A stretch of DNA of 64,000 nt, taken from assembly GCF_000421745.1 (NCBI RefSeq), contig NZ_ATXP01000008.1, positions 54,732-118,731 on the forward strand, given 5' to 3'. How positions within the stretch are numbered: position 1 is the first letter of the stretch; the number at the start of each line of letters is the position of its first letter. The position numbers and the translations under genes were made by a program. The notes below the pieces were generated by a model. It was not told where the DNA came from, did no database searches, and worked only from the letters and a program-made list of their open reading frames with translations. Shown here piece after piece: positions 27,625 through 35,523 of this stretch. Source of the stretch: Nesterenkonia alba DSM 19423. GTDB lineage: Bacteria; Actinomycetota; Actinomycetes; Actinomycetales; Micrococcaceae.

Positions 27625-29004
27625 ATGAGCACCCCGTACACAGGCCCGCTGTCGTTGACCTTGACGCAGACTCCCACCTCGGTGCAGAACCCGTTGCCCA
27701 AGGCCACCGCATGGGAGACCGCCCAGATCCTGCGCGATGTCGAACTCCCCATGGTCACCAAAGGCCCCATCATTCGCCGCCCCAAAGTGGTCGGGGCGGT
27801 CGAACGGCTGGGGTTGGAAGGCCGGGCAGTACGCCGGATGCAACAGATCAGTGAGAAATACGCCACCGGTCCACTGATGCTCAATCTGCCGGGGAAGAAC
27901 ATGGCCACGGTCCTGCACCCCGAGCACGTCCACCGCATCCTCGAAGAAACCCCGGAACCCTTCGCCACCGCGGAGACGCTGAAATCCCATGCGTTGAAGC
28001 ACTTCGAACCGAAGGTCGCGCTCATCTCCCACGGCACCGAGCGCAGCCAGCGCCGCCGCCTCAACGAGGAAGCCCTCGATAACAACCACCCCATCCACCA
28101 CATGGCCGAGCACTTCATGCCTGTGGTGGCAGAGGAGGCCGAGTCCCTCCTCGACGTCGTCGACGCTCGCTCCGGGGTGCTGACCTACCCGGACTACCTC
28201 GATGCGTGGTTCCGGGTGGTGCGGCGGGTGGTTCTCGGTGATTCCTACCGCGACCACACCGAACTCACCGAGTTGACGGAGAAGCTGCGTTCCGACGGGA
28301 ACTGGGCCTTCCTCAAACCGGTCGATACCTCCGGACGAGCCCAACTGCTGGCGCAGATCAACCGGGCACTTCAGAAGGCCGAGCCCGGCAGTATCGCCGC
28401 CTATATGAAAGACATCCCCACAGGGGAGGACGCCGCCCCGGTCAACCAGGTTCCACAGTGGCTCTTCGCCTTTGACCCGGCGGGTATGGCCAGCATCCGG
28501 GGACTGGCGCTTCTGGCCGCCCACCCGGACCGGGTGGCTGCGGCCCGGCTGCAGATCACCGAGGAGAGCGGGGAGAAAGCCCCCATGCTGCAGATCCTCC
28601 GCGGCACGGTTCTGGAGTCCCTGCGGCTGTGGGCGACCACCCCGATGATCCTGCGGGAGACCACCATGGAGGTCGAGTTCGAACACGGGGTGATGCCCGC
28701 CGGCACCACCGTGTTGATTTTCGCCCCGTTCTTCCACCGCGATGACCGGCACCTGGACTTCGCCCACCGCTTCGCCCCGGAGATCTGGGAGAAGCCCCGC
28801 ACCCGTGAAGAATGGCCGTTGCTGCCGTTCTCCGCCGGCACGGGGATCTGCCCCGGCCGTCACCTGGTGCTGCTGCTGACCAGCAACTTCTTGGCCCGCA
28901 TCATCGGTCAGCGGGATATCGAGTTGACCAGCCACCACCTGGAGCCGAATCACCTGCCCAGCCTGCTGAACAACTACCGGTTGCAATTCCAGCTGAGTCG
29001 GTAG
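27625..29004 (+). CDS. Cytochrome P450, atypical oxygen-activation helix
   Basis: A 459-aa heme monooxygenase-fold protein. Heme-thiolate loop PFSAGTGICPGRHLV with Cys409; ExxR as Glu331-Arg334 (ESLRLW). The I-helix region is FAFDPAGMASIRG (281-293) rather than the usual (A/G)Gx(D/E)T, so the acid-alcohol pair for proton delivery is missing. Ferredoxin and reductase genes are not nearby. The start ATG has only AAGGAA 10 nt upstream; the longer frame upstream has no P450 homology. Substrate unknown; a catabolic, peroxygenase-like or dehydratase activity is possible. Confidence 0.87.
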   Translation: MSTPYTGPLSLTLTQTPTSVQNPLPKATAWETAQILRDVELPMVTKGPIIRRPKVVGAVERLGLEGRAVRRMQQISEKYATGPLMLNLPGKNMATVLHPEHVHRILEETPEPFATAETLKSHALKHFEPKVALISHGTERSQRRRLNEEALDNNHPIHHMAEHFMPVVAEEAESLLDVVDARSGVLTYPDYLDAWFRVVRRVVLGDSYRDHTELTELTEKLRSDGNWAFLKPVDTSGRAQLLAQINRALQKAEPGSIAAYMKDIPTGEDAAPVNQVPQWLFAFDPAGMASIRGLALLAAHPDRVAAARLQITEESGEKAPMLQILRGTVLESLRLWATTPMILRETTMEVEFEHGVMPAGTTVLIFAPFFHRDDRHLDFAHRFAPEIWEKPRTREEWPLLPFSAGTGICPGRHLVLLLTSNFLARIIGQRDIELTSHHLEPNHLPSLLNNYRLQFQLSR

Positions 29005-29014
29005 GCTGGCCGGC

Positions 29015-29731
29015 ATGAGCGCGTTCCAGCTGCAGGCAGACAATCCCCATCACACCTTGGAAGAGGTCTGGCCACCCTTCGGGCTGCGGATCGAGTCCCC
29101 CCGGCTGATCCTGCGGCAGATCCGCGAAACCGACTTCCCCCAGTACCTGGCGGCGGCCTCTTCGGGTATCCGCAATACCGACCGCAGCCCGTTCATCTCC
29201 CCCTGGGATGAGAACTCCCCGGAGGAGATGGCCCGCAACTCCCTGGTGTGGGTATGGTCGCGCCGCGGGTCGATCGGCCCGGATATCTGGTACCTGATGT
29301 TGGGGTTGTTCGAAAAGCACGACGACGGCACCGAGGGTCCCCTCATCGGGGTTCAGGATGTCAACGCGGAGAATTGGCGTGTGCTCCGCACCGTGCAATC
29401 GGGCTCCTGGATGCGCCGCGACCGCCAGGGCCAGGGGCTGGGCAAGGAGGCACGGGCGGCGATGCTCATGTGGGCCTTTGACCACTTCGGAGCCGAGTAC
29501 GCCGAATCCGGGGCTTATGAGTGGAACACCGCCTCTCTGAAGGTCTCAGAGTCCCTGGGCTACTTCCAGTGCGGTACCCACCGCCGGGCAGATGCCTACG
29601 GCACAAGCGCGGAGTGGGAATACCACTTGCGACTGCCCAAAAAGGACTTCCTGCGTCCCTCCTGGGCAGTGCAGGTTCAGGGTAATGAACGCCTCATGGC
29701 GTTCTTCAAACTCACCGACGACGCCGGCTGA
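29015..29731 (+). CDS. GNAT N-acetyltransferase, RimJ/RimL type
   Basis: A 238-aa acetyltransferase of the group modifying protein N-termini or small amines. LRIESPRLILRQIRETDF starts the fold; the acetyl-CoA loop is around RQGQGLGKEARAAML (about 135-150), followed by NTASLKVSESLGYFQCG. It lacks a ribosome site; a TAGGCT hexamer (29002-29007) overlapping the P450 stop codon lies 7 nt before the ATG, so it probably has its own leaderless transcript. Confidence 0.85.
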   Translation: MSAFQLQADNPHHTLEEVWPPFGLRIESPRLILRQIRETDFPQYLAAASSGIRNTDRSPFISPWDENSPEEMARNSLVWVWSRRGSIGPDIWYLMLGLFEKHDDGTEGPLIGVQDVNAENWRVLRTVQSGSWMRRDRQGQGLGKEARAAMLMWAFDHFGAEYAESGAYEWNTASLKVSESLGYFQCGTHRRADAYGTSAEWEYHLRLPKKDFLRPSWAVQVQGNERLMAFFKLTDDAG

Positions 29732-29767
29732 GCAGGTGAGCAGGCGCCGTCGCCTCCGGGGGGGCGT

Positions 29768-30694
29768 CTAGCCTTTCATGATGGACAACGGCAGATAAGC
29801 GCTGACCACCCAGTTGGGGGCGTCGACGGCCTCAGAGATCTTGAGGTCCACTGCCACCGAGCTGAGCAGGTACGCATCGAGCGGGTCCATGCCGTAGGTG
29901 CTGCTGATGTGCTCGACCATCGCCCGGGTGGCATCCTGAGCGGCTCCGTACATATCTGGGCCGATACCCATCGTGGCGTAGTAACCGGCGTCTTCGATCC
30001 CTGGCCGCAGTGGCCCGGCGGTCTGGAATTGCGGGGCGGGGATAGAGCGGTTCTTGTGCAAGGTGATCTTCGCGCTGCCGCTGAGTGGAGCTTCAATGGC
30101 GGAGACGCAGACTTCTCCATCCCCTTGGGCGGCGTGCGGGTCGGCGAACATCAGCCGAGCCCCCGGGGTCTGCACGGGGAGAAAAACTTTGGTCCCAGCC
30201 ACCAGGTCCCGGCAGTCCACATTGCCACCGAAGTGCCCTGGCGGCATGACCTCCTGGGGCTGGTCGGTGTCCGGGCTGCAGGCCAGCACCCCCAGGAAGG
30301 GGCGGATGGGCACATCGGCGGCCCCTTTGAAATCGGCGGTGTGCTCCCCGAGTTCCCACCGGTGAAGGTGGCTGTCTGGGAAGTCCTCGGCCAGCAGTCC
30401 CATCCCCTCCAGGGTGGCGGTCCATCCCCACCCCTTGTGGGAGAACTCCTGCAATTCGATTTCGACGACGTCGCCCGGCTCGGCTCCGCCGACCATCACC
30501 GGTCCTAGCAGCGGGTAGAGGCGGTCACCGTCGAAGCCGGGGAACGCCTGACCGTTGCGGAACTCAGCGAACTGCCCGTCGAGGGCGTCCGGGGCCTCGA
30601 AGCTCACCGTATCGCCGCTGCTGATCTCCAGGACGGGTGCGTGGCGCGTGGTGTAGAGGAAATTCGGGGTGCTGGGAATCTCATAAGTGGCCAT
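29768..30694 (-). CDS. Acetamidase/formamidase family protein
   Basis: A 308-aa FmdA/AmdA-type hydrolase, presumed to split short amides to acid and ammonia. Family features include GPVMVGGAEPGDVVEIE, PPGHFGGNVDCRDL, HAAQGDGEVCVSAIEA and the C-terminal DAYLLSSVAVDLKISE. The start ATG (MATYEIPSTP) lies 6 nt after a minus-strand TACTGT (30706-30701), again leaderless-like. It stands alone, convergent with the acetyltransferase. Confidence 0.87.
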   Translation of the reverse strand: MATYEIPSTPNFLYTTRHAPVLEISSGDTVSFEAPDALDGQFAEFRNGQAFPGFDGDRLYPLLGPVMVGGAEPGDVVEIELQEFSHKGWGWTATLEGMGLLAEDFPDSHLHRWELGEHTADFKGAADVPIRPFLGVLACSPDTDQPQEVMPPGHFGGNVDCRDLVAGTKVFLPVQTPGARLMFADPHAAQGDGEVCVSAIEAPLSGSAKITLHKNRSIPAPQFQTAGPLRPGIEDAGYYATMGIGPDMYGAAQDATRAMVEHISSTYGMDPLDAYLLSSVAVDLKISEAVDAPNWVVSAYLPLSIMKG

Positions 30695-30789
30695 GTGCTC
30701 ACAGTAGTCACCCTCTGTTATCCCCATGTTTCGCCACCTGGACCGGTCCTGTTGTTCGCCGGATCTGATGCCTTGCCTAGGATGACGGT

Positions 30790-31890
30790 ATGGGCGCTTG
30801 GAAGAAGGTCACTGCCGCCATGGTCACCGGTGGTGTGGTGGCCGCGTTGATCGCGGTGCTGCTGCGGCCAGGTGCCGGGTCAGTGGATGAGAGCTCCGCG
30901 GTGGAGGGTGACACTGACTTAGCGGCCGCTGCTGTGGCGGAGATCCCCGCCCAGGGTGTTTACGCACTCAGCGTGGCTGAGGTGACTCCCACCGGTACCC
31001 GCACCGCCACAGTGGGTGCCCCGATGGAGGGAACCTTCGAAATCGGCTCCGTCACCAAAGCGGTCACCGGGATGCTGTACGCCGACGCCGTCGAACGCGG
31101 GGAGGTCACCCCGGACACCACCCTGGGGGAGATCTTCGACTTCGCTGAGACGGACTCGGCCTCGATCACACTTGAACAGCTCAGCCAACACCGCTCGGGG
31201 CTGCCTCGGCTGCCCACTGGTCTGCGGACTGTGCTCAACTCGTACCGGTGGCTGCTGTTGGGACAGAACCCCTACCGAGATGAGCCCGCCGACGTCGTCG
31301 CCGATGTGCGTTCTGCCGCTGTGGGAGAGCAGCAGCCGGCTTACTCCAACCTGGGGTACGCGGTCCTGGGCCACGCCCTGGCCGAGACCACAGGGGAGGA
31401 CTACCCACAGCTGGTCCGCACCCGTCTGGCCGAGCCGATGGGACTAGAACGCTTCACGGTACCTGCCCCGGGGGAGGGTGAGGCCTCCGCTGAGGCGGTC
31501 CAGGGGAGGGAAGCTTCCGGGCGCACCCAGCAGGCTTGGGACGACGCCGGTTACGCACCTGCCGGAGGCATCCGCGCCGATGCACAATCCATGGCGCGGC
31601 TAGCCGAAGCCCTGCTCAACGGTAGTGCCCCGGGGGTAGCAGCCCTGGACCCCACCGCTGACTTCGACGCCGAAGCCCGGATCGGAGCCGGGTGGATCAC
31701 CTCAGAGATCCAAGGCCGGCAGATCACCTGGCACACCGGGCAGACCGGAGGCTTCTACACCTGGTTCGGGCTGGACCGTGAACGCGGCACCGCGGTGTTC
31801 ATCTCCGGGGCAACCTCCCATGAGCTCGAGGAGGCCGGCCTGGCCCTGTTACTGCAGGCCGGGGACACGATCAGCGAGGACACCGGATGA
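30790..31890 (+). CDS. Membrane-anchored serine hydrolase (class C beta-lactamase/DD-peptidase fold)
   Basis: A 366-aa protein with an N-terminal signal-anchor helix (about 8-27) placing the catalytic domain outside. Active-site motifs are SVTK (S-x-x-K, about residue 92), YSN (Y-x-N) and HTGQTGG. This is the AmpH/EstB type of penicillin-binding-fold esterase or peptidase; true beta-lactamase action cannot be told. TAGGAT (30778-30783) sits 6 nt before the ATG. The stop overlaps the next gene (ATGA). Confidence 0.85.
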   Translation: MGAWKKVTAAMVTGGVVAALIAVLLRPGAGSVDESSAVEGDTDLAAAAVAEIPAQGVYALSVAEVTPTGTRTATVGAPMEGTFEIGSVTKAVTGMLYADAVERGEVTPDTTLGEIFDFAETDSASITLEQLSQHRSGLPRLPTGLRTVLNSYRWLLLGQNPYRDEPADVVADVRSAAVGEQQPAYSNLGYAVLGHALAETTGEDYPQLVRTRLAEPMGLERFTVPAPGEGEASAEAVQGREASGRTQQAWDDAGYAPAGGIRADAQSMARLAEALLNGSAPGVAALDPTADFDAEARIGAGWITSEIQGRQITWHTGQTGGFYTWFGLDRERGTAVFISGATSHELEEAGLALLLQAGDTISEDTG

Positions 31891-32237
31891 CCGGGCTGCT
31901 GCTGTTGGCCGCCGGGATCTTCTGGCTCGGCACCATGGTGGAGTTCACCGTGGCCGCCTGGGGGGCCGCCGACCGCCGCCGGCTGGTCACCGCAGCCCTG
32001 GCGGTGCTGCTGGCGGTGACATTCGCCCGAGCCGTGCTGGCGCCTAGTGGTCTGCTGGTGTGGACCTGGGTTGCCGGCGTCGGGCTCTTCGGTGCCGTGG
32101 CGGGCCAGGCTGTACTGCGTGGCCGGCGGCTGCCCTGGGTTGTTGAGGGTACCTCCCGATGGAGTATTGCGGCTTCCATCGTGTGGGCTCTTGTGCTGGT
32201 GGTACTGCTCGTCGCGGCGCTGCGCTCCTTTGTCTAG
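31887..32237 (+). CDS. Small membrane protein, 116 aa
   Basis: Four predicted transmembrane helices with short basic loops (GAADRRRLVTAA, LRGRRLPW). No family recognised. It overlaps the serine hydrolase stop by 4 bp, so the pair is translated together and the protein may assist or anchor the hydrolase (inference). Confidence 0.65.
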   Translation: MTGLLLLAAGIFWLGTMVEFTVAAWGAADRRRLVTAALAVLLAVTFARAVLAPSGLLVWTWVAGVGLFGAVAGQAVLRGRRLPWVVEGTSRWSIAASIVWALVLVVLLVAALRSFV

Positions 32238-32262
32238 AAGCCTCCTCGCATAGGCTCACCCC

Positions 32263-32898
32263 ATGACACCAGATCTGCCGCCGCAGCCTTCGGAATATGC
32301 CGCCACACCGGTGCTGGAGAACCAGCTGGTGCGCCTGGAGCCGATCGCCGCGCACCATGAGGCTGACCTGGCCGAAGCCGTCAGCACCGGTGAGCTGTGG
32401 AAGACCTGGTATGCCCGGCACATCCCCTCCCCGGACGGGATCGGTGCTGAGATCGAACGCCTGCTGGGACTGCAGCGTGCTGAACGGATGGCCCCGTTTG
32501 CGGTGGTCGACCGCAGCGTAGAGCGGGCTGTCGGCATCACCACCTATATGAACCTGGACGCGGCGAACCGGCGGTTGGAGATCGGCTCCACCTGGTTGAG
32601 CCCTGACGTTCAGGGCACCGGCATCAACCCGGCGATGAAACTGCTGATGCTCGAGCGCGCCTTCACCGATCTGGGGTGTATCGCCGTGGAGCTGCGCACC
32701 CACTGGCACAATCATCAGTCCCGGGCGGCGATTGCCCGGCTCGGTGCCAAACAAGATGGGGTACTGCGCCATCACATGATCTTCGACGACGGGCACGTGC
32801 GTGACACCGTGGTCTTCTCCATCCTCAACACCGAATGGCAGGCAGTACGGGCCGGTCTGATCCAACGGCTGGCCAAGCACTCCCGTAGTGCCCACTGA
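32263..32898 (+). CDS. GNAT N-acetyltransferase
   Basis: A 211-aa RimJ/RimL-like acetyltransferase. LENQLVRLEPIAAHHEADL opens the fold; STWLSPDVQGTGINPAMKLLMLE is the acetyl-CoA binding region and KLGAKQDGVLR-like RLGAKQDGVLRHHMI the typical C-terminal strand. TAGGCT (32251-32256) is 6 nt before the ATG and no ribosome site is present. It overlaps the next gene by 11 bp. Confidence 0.85.
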   Translation: MTPDLPPQPSEYAATPVLENQLVRLEPIAAHHEADLAEAVSTGELWKTWYARHIPSPDGIGAEIERLLGLQRAERMAPFAVVDRSVERAVGITTYMNLDAANRRLEIGSTWLSPDVQGTGINPAMKLLMLERAFTDLGCIAVELRTHWHNHQSRAAIARLGAKQDGVLRHHMIFDDGHVRDTVVFSILNTEWQAVRAGLIQRLAKHSRSAH

Positions 32899-34057
32899 GC
32901 TGATGACCCCTGAACCGCCGCAGGTGAGCCCGCAGTGGGTGCGCAGTGCAGTGGTTGCGGCTCAGCAGATCCCCGCGCCCGGCAGCCACGGGAAGTACAG
33001 CGACGCCGCCGATGTCCTGCGGGGACTCGGGCTCATCCAACTGGACCCGCTGACCCGGGTCTCCACCGCCCAGCGACTGACCTGCCTGACCCGCCTGCCA
33101 CGAAAGCACCCGGCCGAACAGGTCGACGCCGCGCTCTGGCCCGCCGAGGCCCCTGCTTCCTTTGAAGCCTTCACCAAGGTCGCCTGTGTTTTCCCCTTGG
33201 AAGACTGGCCACTGCTGCGGCTGCGCCGCGAGGCGACCCGCCAGCGCCACGGTCACAAGATCTCCCCCACCGTCCGGGAACGCATCCTCCAGGTGGTGGC
33301 CGAACACCCCGGCGGTGTGGCCACCGGTGTCATCGAAGCCGCATTCGGACCGGAACGCACCACCGGCTGGCACTGGTCGGAGGTGAAGAAGATCACTGAA
33401 CTCATGGTGCGTATGGGTGAGCTCGTGGTCACTGCCCGAGACGGCGTCGTGCGTCTCTTCGACCTGCCCGAACGTGCCTTGCCCGCGGACGTGCGCCACG
33501 CCGAAGCACTGCCCGATGATGTGCTGCGGGCCCAGCTGGCTCGGCGTGCCGCCGGGGCCTTAGCGGTGATGACGGTCAGCGACTTTGCCCACCACTATCA
33601 CCTGAGCAAGCACGACGCCGCACTCGGGGTGGAGCTGGCCGGCCTCACTGCCGTGCGCGTGCCCCAGTGGCGGGAGACTGCCTATGTGGCCGCGGAGCTA
33701 CTCCAGACACCTGTGCCGGAACCTGGTATTGGCGCGGTCAAGGATGCCCGGCTCATTGGCCCCTTTGACCCCCTGCTGCGTGACCGCCGCCGGGCACAGC
33801 GGATCTTTGGCTTCGACTACACCTTCGAGGCCTATGTGCCACGCCAGAAACGGGTCTACGGCCACTACGTTATGGGATTGCTTTCCGGCACTGAGTTGAT
33901 CGGACGGGTAGACCTCCGGCGTCAGCACGGGGAACTGGTGGTCAACCGTTTCTGGGTTGAACCGGGCACGCCGCGGCGCAGCGGCCTCGCCCGGACCAAA
34001 GCCGCCGCCGCCACCCTGGCCCGCCAGCTCGGCGTAACCCTCCGGCTGCCGGAGTAA
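32888..34057 (+). CDS. Winged-helix DNA glycosylase-like protein, YcaQ/AlkX family
   Basis: A 389-aa HTH_42 family protein. The QLD of GLIQLDPLTRV matches the catalytic QxD of interstrand-crosslink glycosylase YcaQ, and LIGPFDPLLRDRRRAQRIFGFDYTFEAYVPRQKRVYGHYV is the conserved C-terminal block. Members remove alkylated bases or unhook crosslinks. The region normally bearing the second catalytic motif (HAxxYE) reads QVDAALWPAEAPASFEAF and is diverged, so activity is uncertain. Start GTG at 32888, alternative ATG at 32903. Translation is coupled to the acetyltransferase gene. Confidence 0.8.
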   Translation: MPTELMTPEPPQVSPQWVRSAVVAAQQIPAPGSHGKYSDAADVLRGLGLIQLDPLTRVSTAQRLTCLTRLPRKHPAEQVDAALWPAEAPASFEAFTKVACVFPLEDWPLLRLRREATRQRHGHKISPTVRERILQVVAEHPGGVATGVIEAAFGPERTTGWHWSEVKKITELMVRMGELVVTARDGVVRLFDLPERALPADVRHAEALPDDVLRAQLARRAAGALAVMTVSDFAHHYHLSKHDAALGVELAGLTAVRVPQWRETAYVAAELLQTPVPEPGIGAVKDARLIGPFDPLLRDRRRAQRIFGFDYTFEAYVPRQKRVYGHYVMGLLSGTELIGRVDLRRQHGELVVNRFWVEPGTPRRSGLARTKAAAATLARQLGVTLRLPE

Positions 34058-34074
34058 ACGGTGCAAGAATGTCC

Positions 34075-34325
34075 AGCCCTCCGGCGTCGTGGATTACCCG
34101 CTTGCCTTGCCCATTGCCCGCCTGGCCCGCTGTCCGCTCCACCGCCCTGGCGCCGTCAACTACCCGCCTGCCTTGTCCACTGCCTGCTCCACTGCCCCGG
34201 CGTCGTCGATTACCCGCCTCGTCGCCTCTCTGTCCCGCTGCCCCGGTGTCGCGGCCTGCTGCTTGCCTTACCCATTACCCGCTCGCCTTTCCAACTGCCT
34301 GCTCCGTTGCCCCGGCGAACGTCCA
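34075..34325. repeat. Degenerate C/T-rich repeat tract upstream of ppa
   Basis: Loose units of about 45-65 nt recur, each opening with a variant of CCCCGGCGTCGTCGATTACCCGC (seen near 34078, 34144, 34195, 34242, 34311) and continuing with CTGCCTTGCCCACTGCC-like text. All three plus-strand frames stay open here only because the tract is C-rich; none looks like protein. Bases 34326-34565 then carry the ppa promoter region with no clear site. Confidence 0.55.
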
Positions 34326-34565
34326 CAGCACTGGATGTCTTCCACAGTGCAATGGGGCGTGGAAGAGCCGATGTGGTGTGGAAGCTTGGGAGATGTGGGC
34401 GGGTGTGAAGGTGTGGACGTTTGGAAAGGGCTGCGGGGCGAGGAATGCGGCCGGGGCCGGGAACGGGCGCGGGTGGGGTGGGCAGGTCGGCCGGATGGGC
34501 AGGCGGGCAGGGTGCCGTTATACGCTGAGTGATGACACGCTGATTTGACCTTCAAGGAGGAAGAC

Positions 34566-35051
34566 GTGGCAATTGTCCGCGATGTGACCATTGAGATTCC
34601 CGCCGGATCCCGTGTGAAGTACGAGATCGACCACGAGACTCACCGCCTGCGCCTGGACCGGGTGCTCTACACCCCCATGCAGTACCCCACTCACTACGGG
34701 TACTTCGACGACACCCTCGGCGAAGACGGCGACCCGCTGGACGCGCTGGTCTACATCCCGGACGTTGACCTCATCCCCGGTGTGGTCGTGGAGGCCCGCC
34801 CCATCGGCGTGCTGAACATGACCGACGACGGCGGCGGAGACGCCAAACTGATCTGCGTGCCCGACGACAAGCGGTTCGACGACATCACCGAGATCGAGCA
34901 CCTCTCCGAGTGGACTCGCAAGGAGATCGAGCACTTCTTCACCCGGTACAAGGACTTAGAGCCCGGCAAGTGGGTCAAGATCGAGGGCTGGGCCGGCCGC
35001 GAAGAGGCCGAAGCGGAGCTGCAGCGCTCCATCGAGCGCTACAAGGGCTAA
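34566..35051 (+). CDS. ppa: Inorganic pyrophosphatase
   Basis: A 161-aa family I soluble pyrophosphatase splitting PPi to two phosphates and pulling biosynthetic reactions forward. [23 protein letters not shown] carries the metal-binding aspartates; KVKIEGW-like [15 protein letters not shown] ends the fold. The start is GTG behind AAGGAGG; the seven extra in-frame codons include that ribosome site. It is flanked on both sides by degenerate GC-rich repeats, which isolates it transcriptionally. Confidence 0.96.
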   Translation: MAIVRDVTIEIPAGSRVKYEIDHETHRLRLDRVLYTPMQYPTHYGYFDDTLGEDGDPLDALVYIPDVDLIPGVVVEARPIGVLNMTDDGGGDAKLICVPDDKRFDDITEIEHLSEWTRKEIEHFFTRYKDLEPGKWVKIEGWAGREEAEAELQRSIERYKG

Positions 35052-35054
35052 ACC

Positions 35055-35375
35055 TCCCCGGCGGGAGGTTACTGCACCGGGGAGGTCCTGCACGGGGAGA
35101 TCTCTCCACCGGGGGTACTGTACGGGGGCTCCTGCACGGGGAGACCCTTCGGCCGGGAGGTGCCCGCACTAGGAGACCTTCCCACCGACACGCCCCCCAC
35201 AGGGAGACTTCTCCACCGGGAGGATCCTGCACCGGGGGACGTCCGCACTGGGAGACCCCTCGGCCTGGAGGCTCCTCTACCGGGGCTCCTGCACGGGGGA
35301 GACCTCCCCGCTGGCACACCCCCATGGGGAGGCCCCTCTAGCGAGACGCCTCCCCATGGGAACATCTCTCCAGCC
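35055..35375. repeat. Degenerate short-unit repeat array downstream of ppa
   Basis: At least eight loose copies alternate of CTGCAC(C)GGGGAG-like and GGGAGACCTCTCCACCGG-like units, about 15-30 nt apart, able to fold into many small CTCC/GGAG hairpins. No protein-like frame exists: the open frames are Gly/Pro/Arg repeats on both strands. It lies between ppa and the convergent oligopeptidase gene. Confidence 0.65.
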
Positions 35376-35381
35376 CCGGCC

Positions 35382-35441
35382 ATGACATCTAGCTGGTGCG
35401 CTGAAGGCGTCGCACTCCGCGATGCACCCCGTATGTGTCAT
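35382..35441. repeat. Extragenic inverted repeat, first of two tandem copies
   Basis: Left arm ATGACATCTAGCTGGTGC pairs imperfectly with right arm GCACCCCGTATGTGTCAT. The left arm is repeated at 35464. Confidence 0.6.
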
Positions 35442-35465
35442 GGAGCGCTGTTTCGACCCCTGTGA

Positions 35466-35523
35466 TGACATCTAGCGGGTGCGCCGTGGCACCAGCCGCC
35501 CACCGTGCACCCGCTAAATGTCA
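35466..35523. repeat. Extragenic inverted repeat, second copy, at the oligopeptidase stop
   Basis: Left arm TGACATCTAGCGGGTGC and right arm GCACCCGCTAAATGTCA pair over 17 bases with one mismatch. The right arm runs into the stop codon of the oligopeptidase gene, so it may also serve as its terminator. Confidence 0.7.

Noticed and set aside
27460..29043. 527-aa minus-strand open frame opposite the P450
   Set aside because: Shadow of high third-position GC; the plus strand has heme and ExxR motifs, the minus frame has no recognisable fold.
35069..35383. Gly/Pro/Arg-rich open frames over the repeat array downstream of ppa
   Set aside because: All frames on both strands stay open because of the repeat; no ribosome site and no protein-like pattern.
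35055..35523. CRISPR array
   Set aside because: Units are degenerate, of uneven length and without unique spacers; no cas genes in the window.
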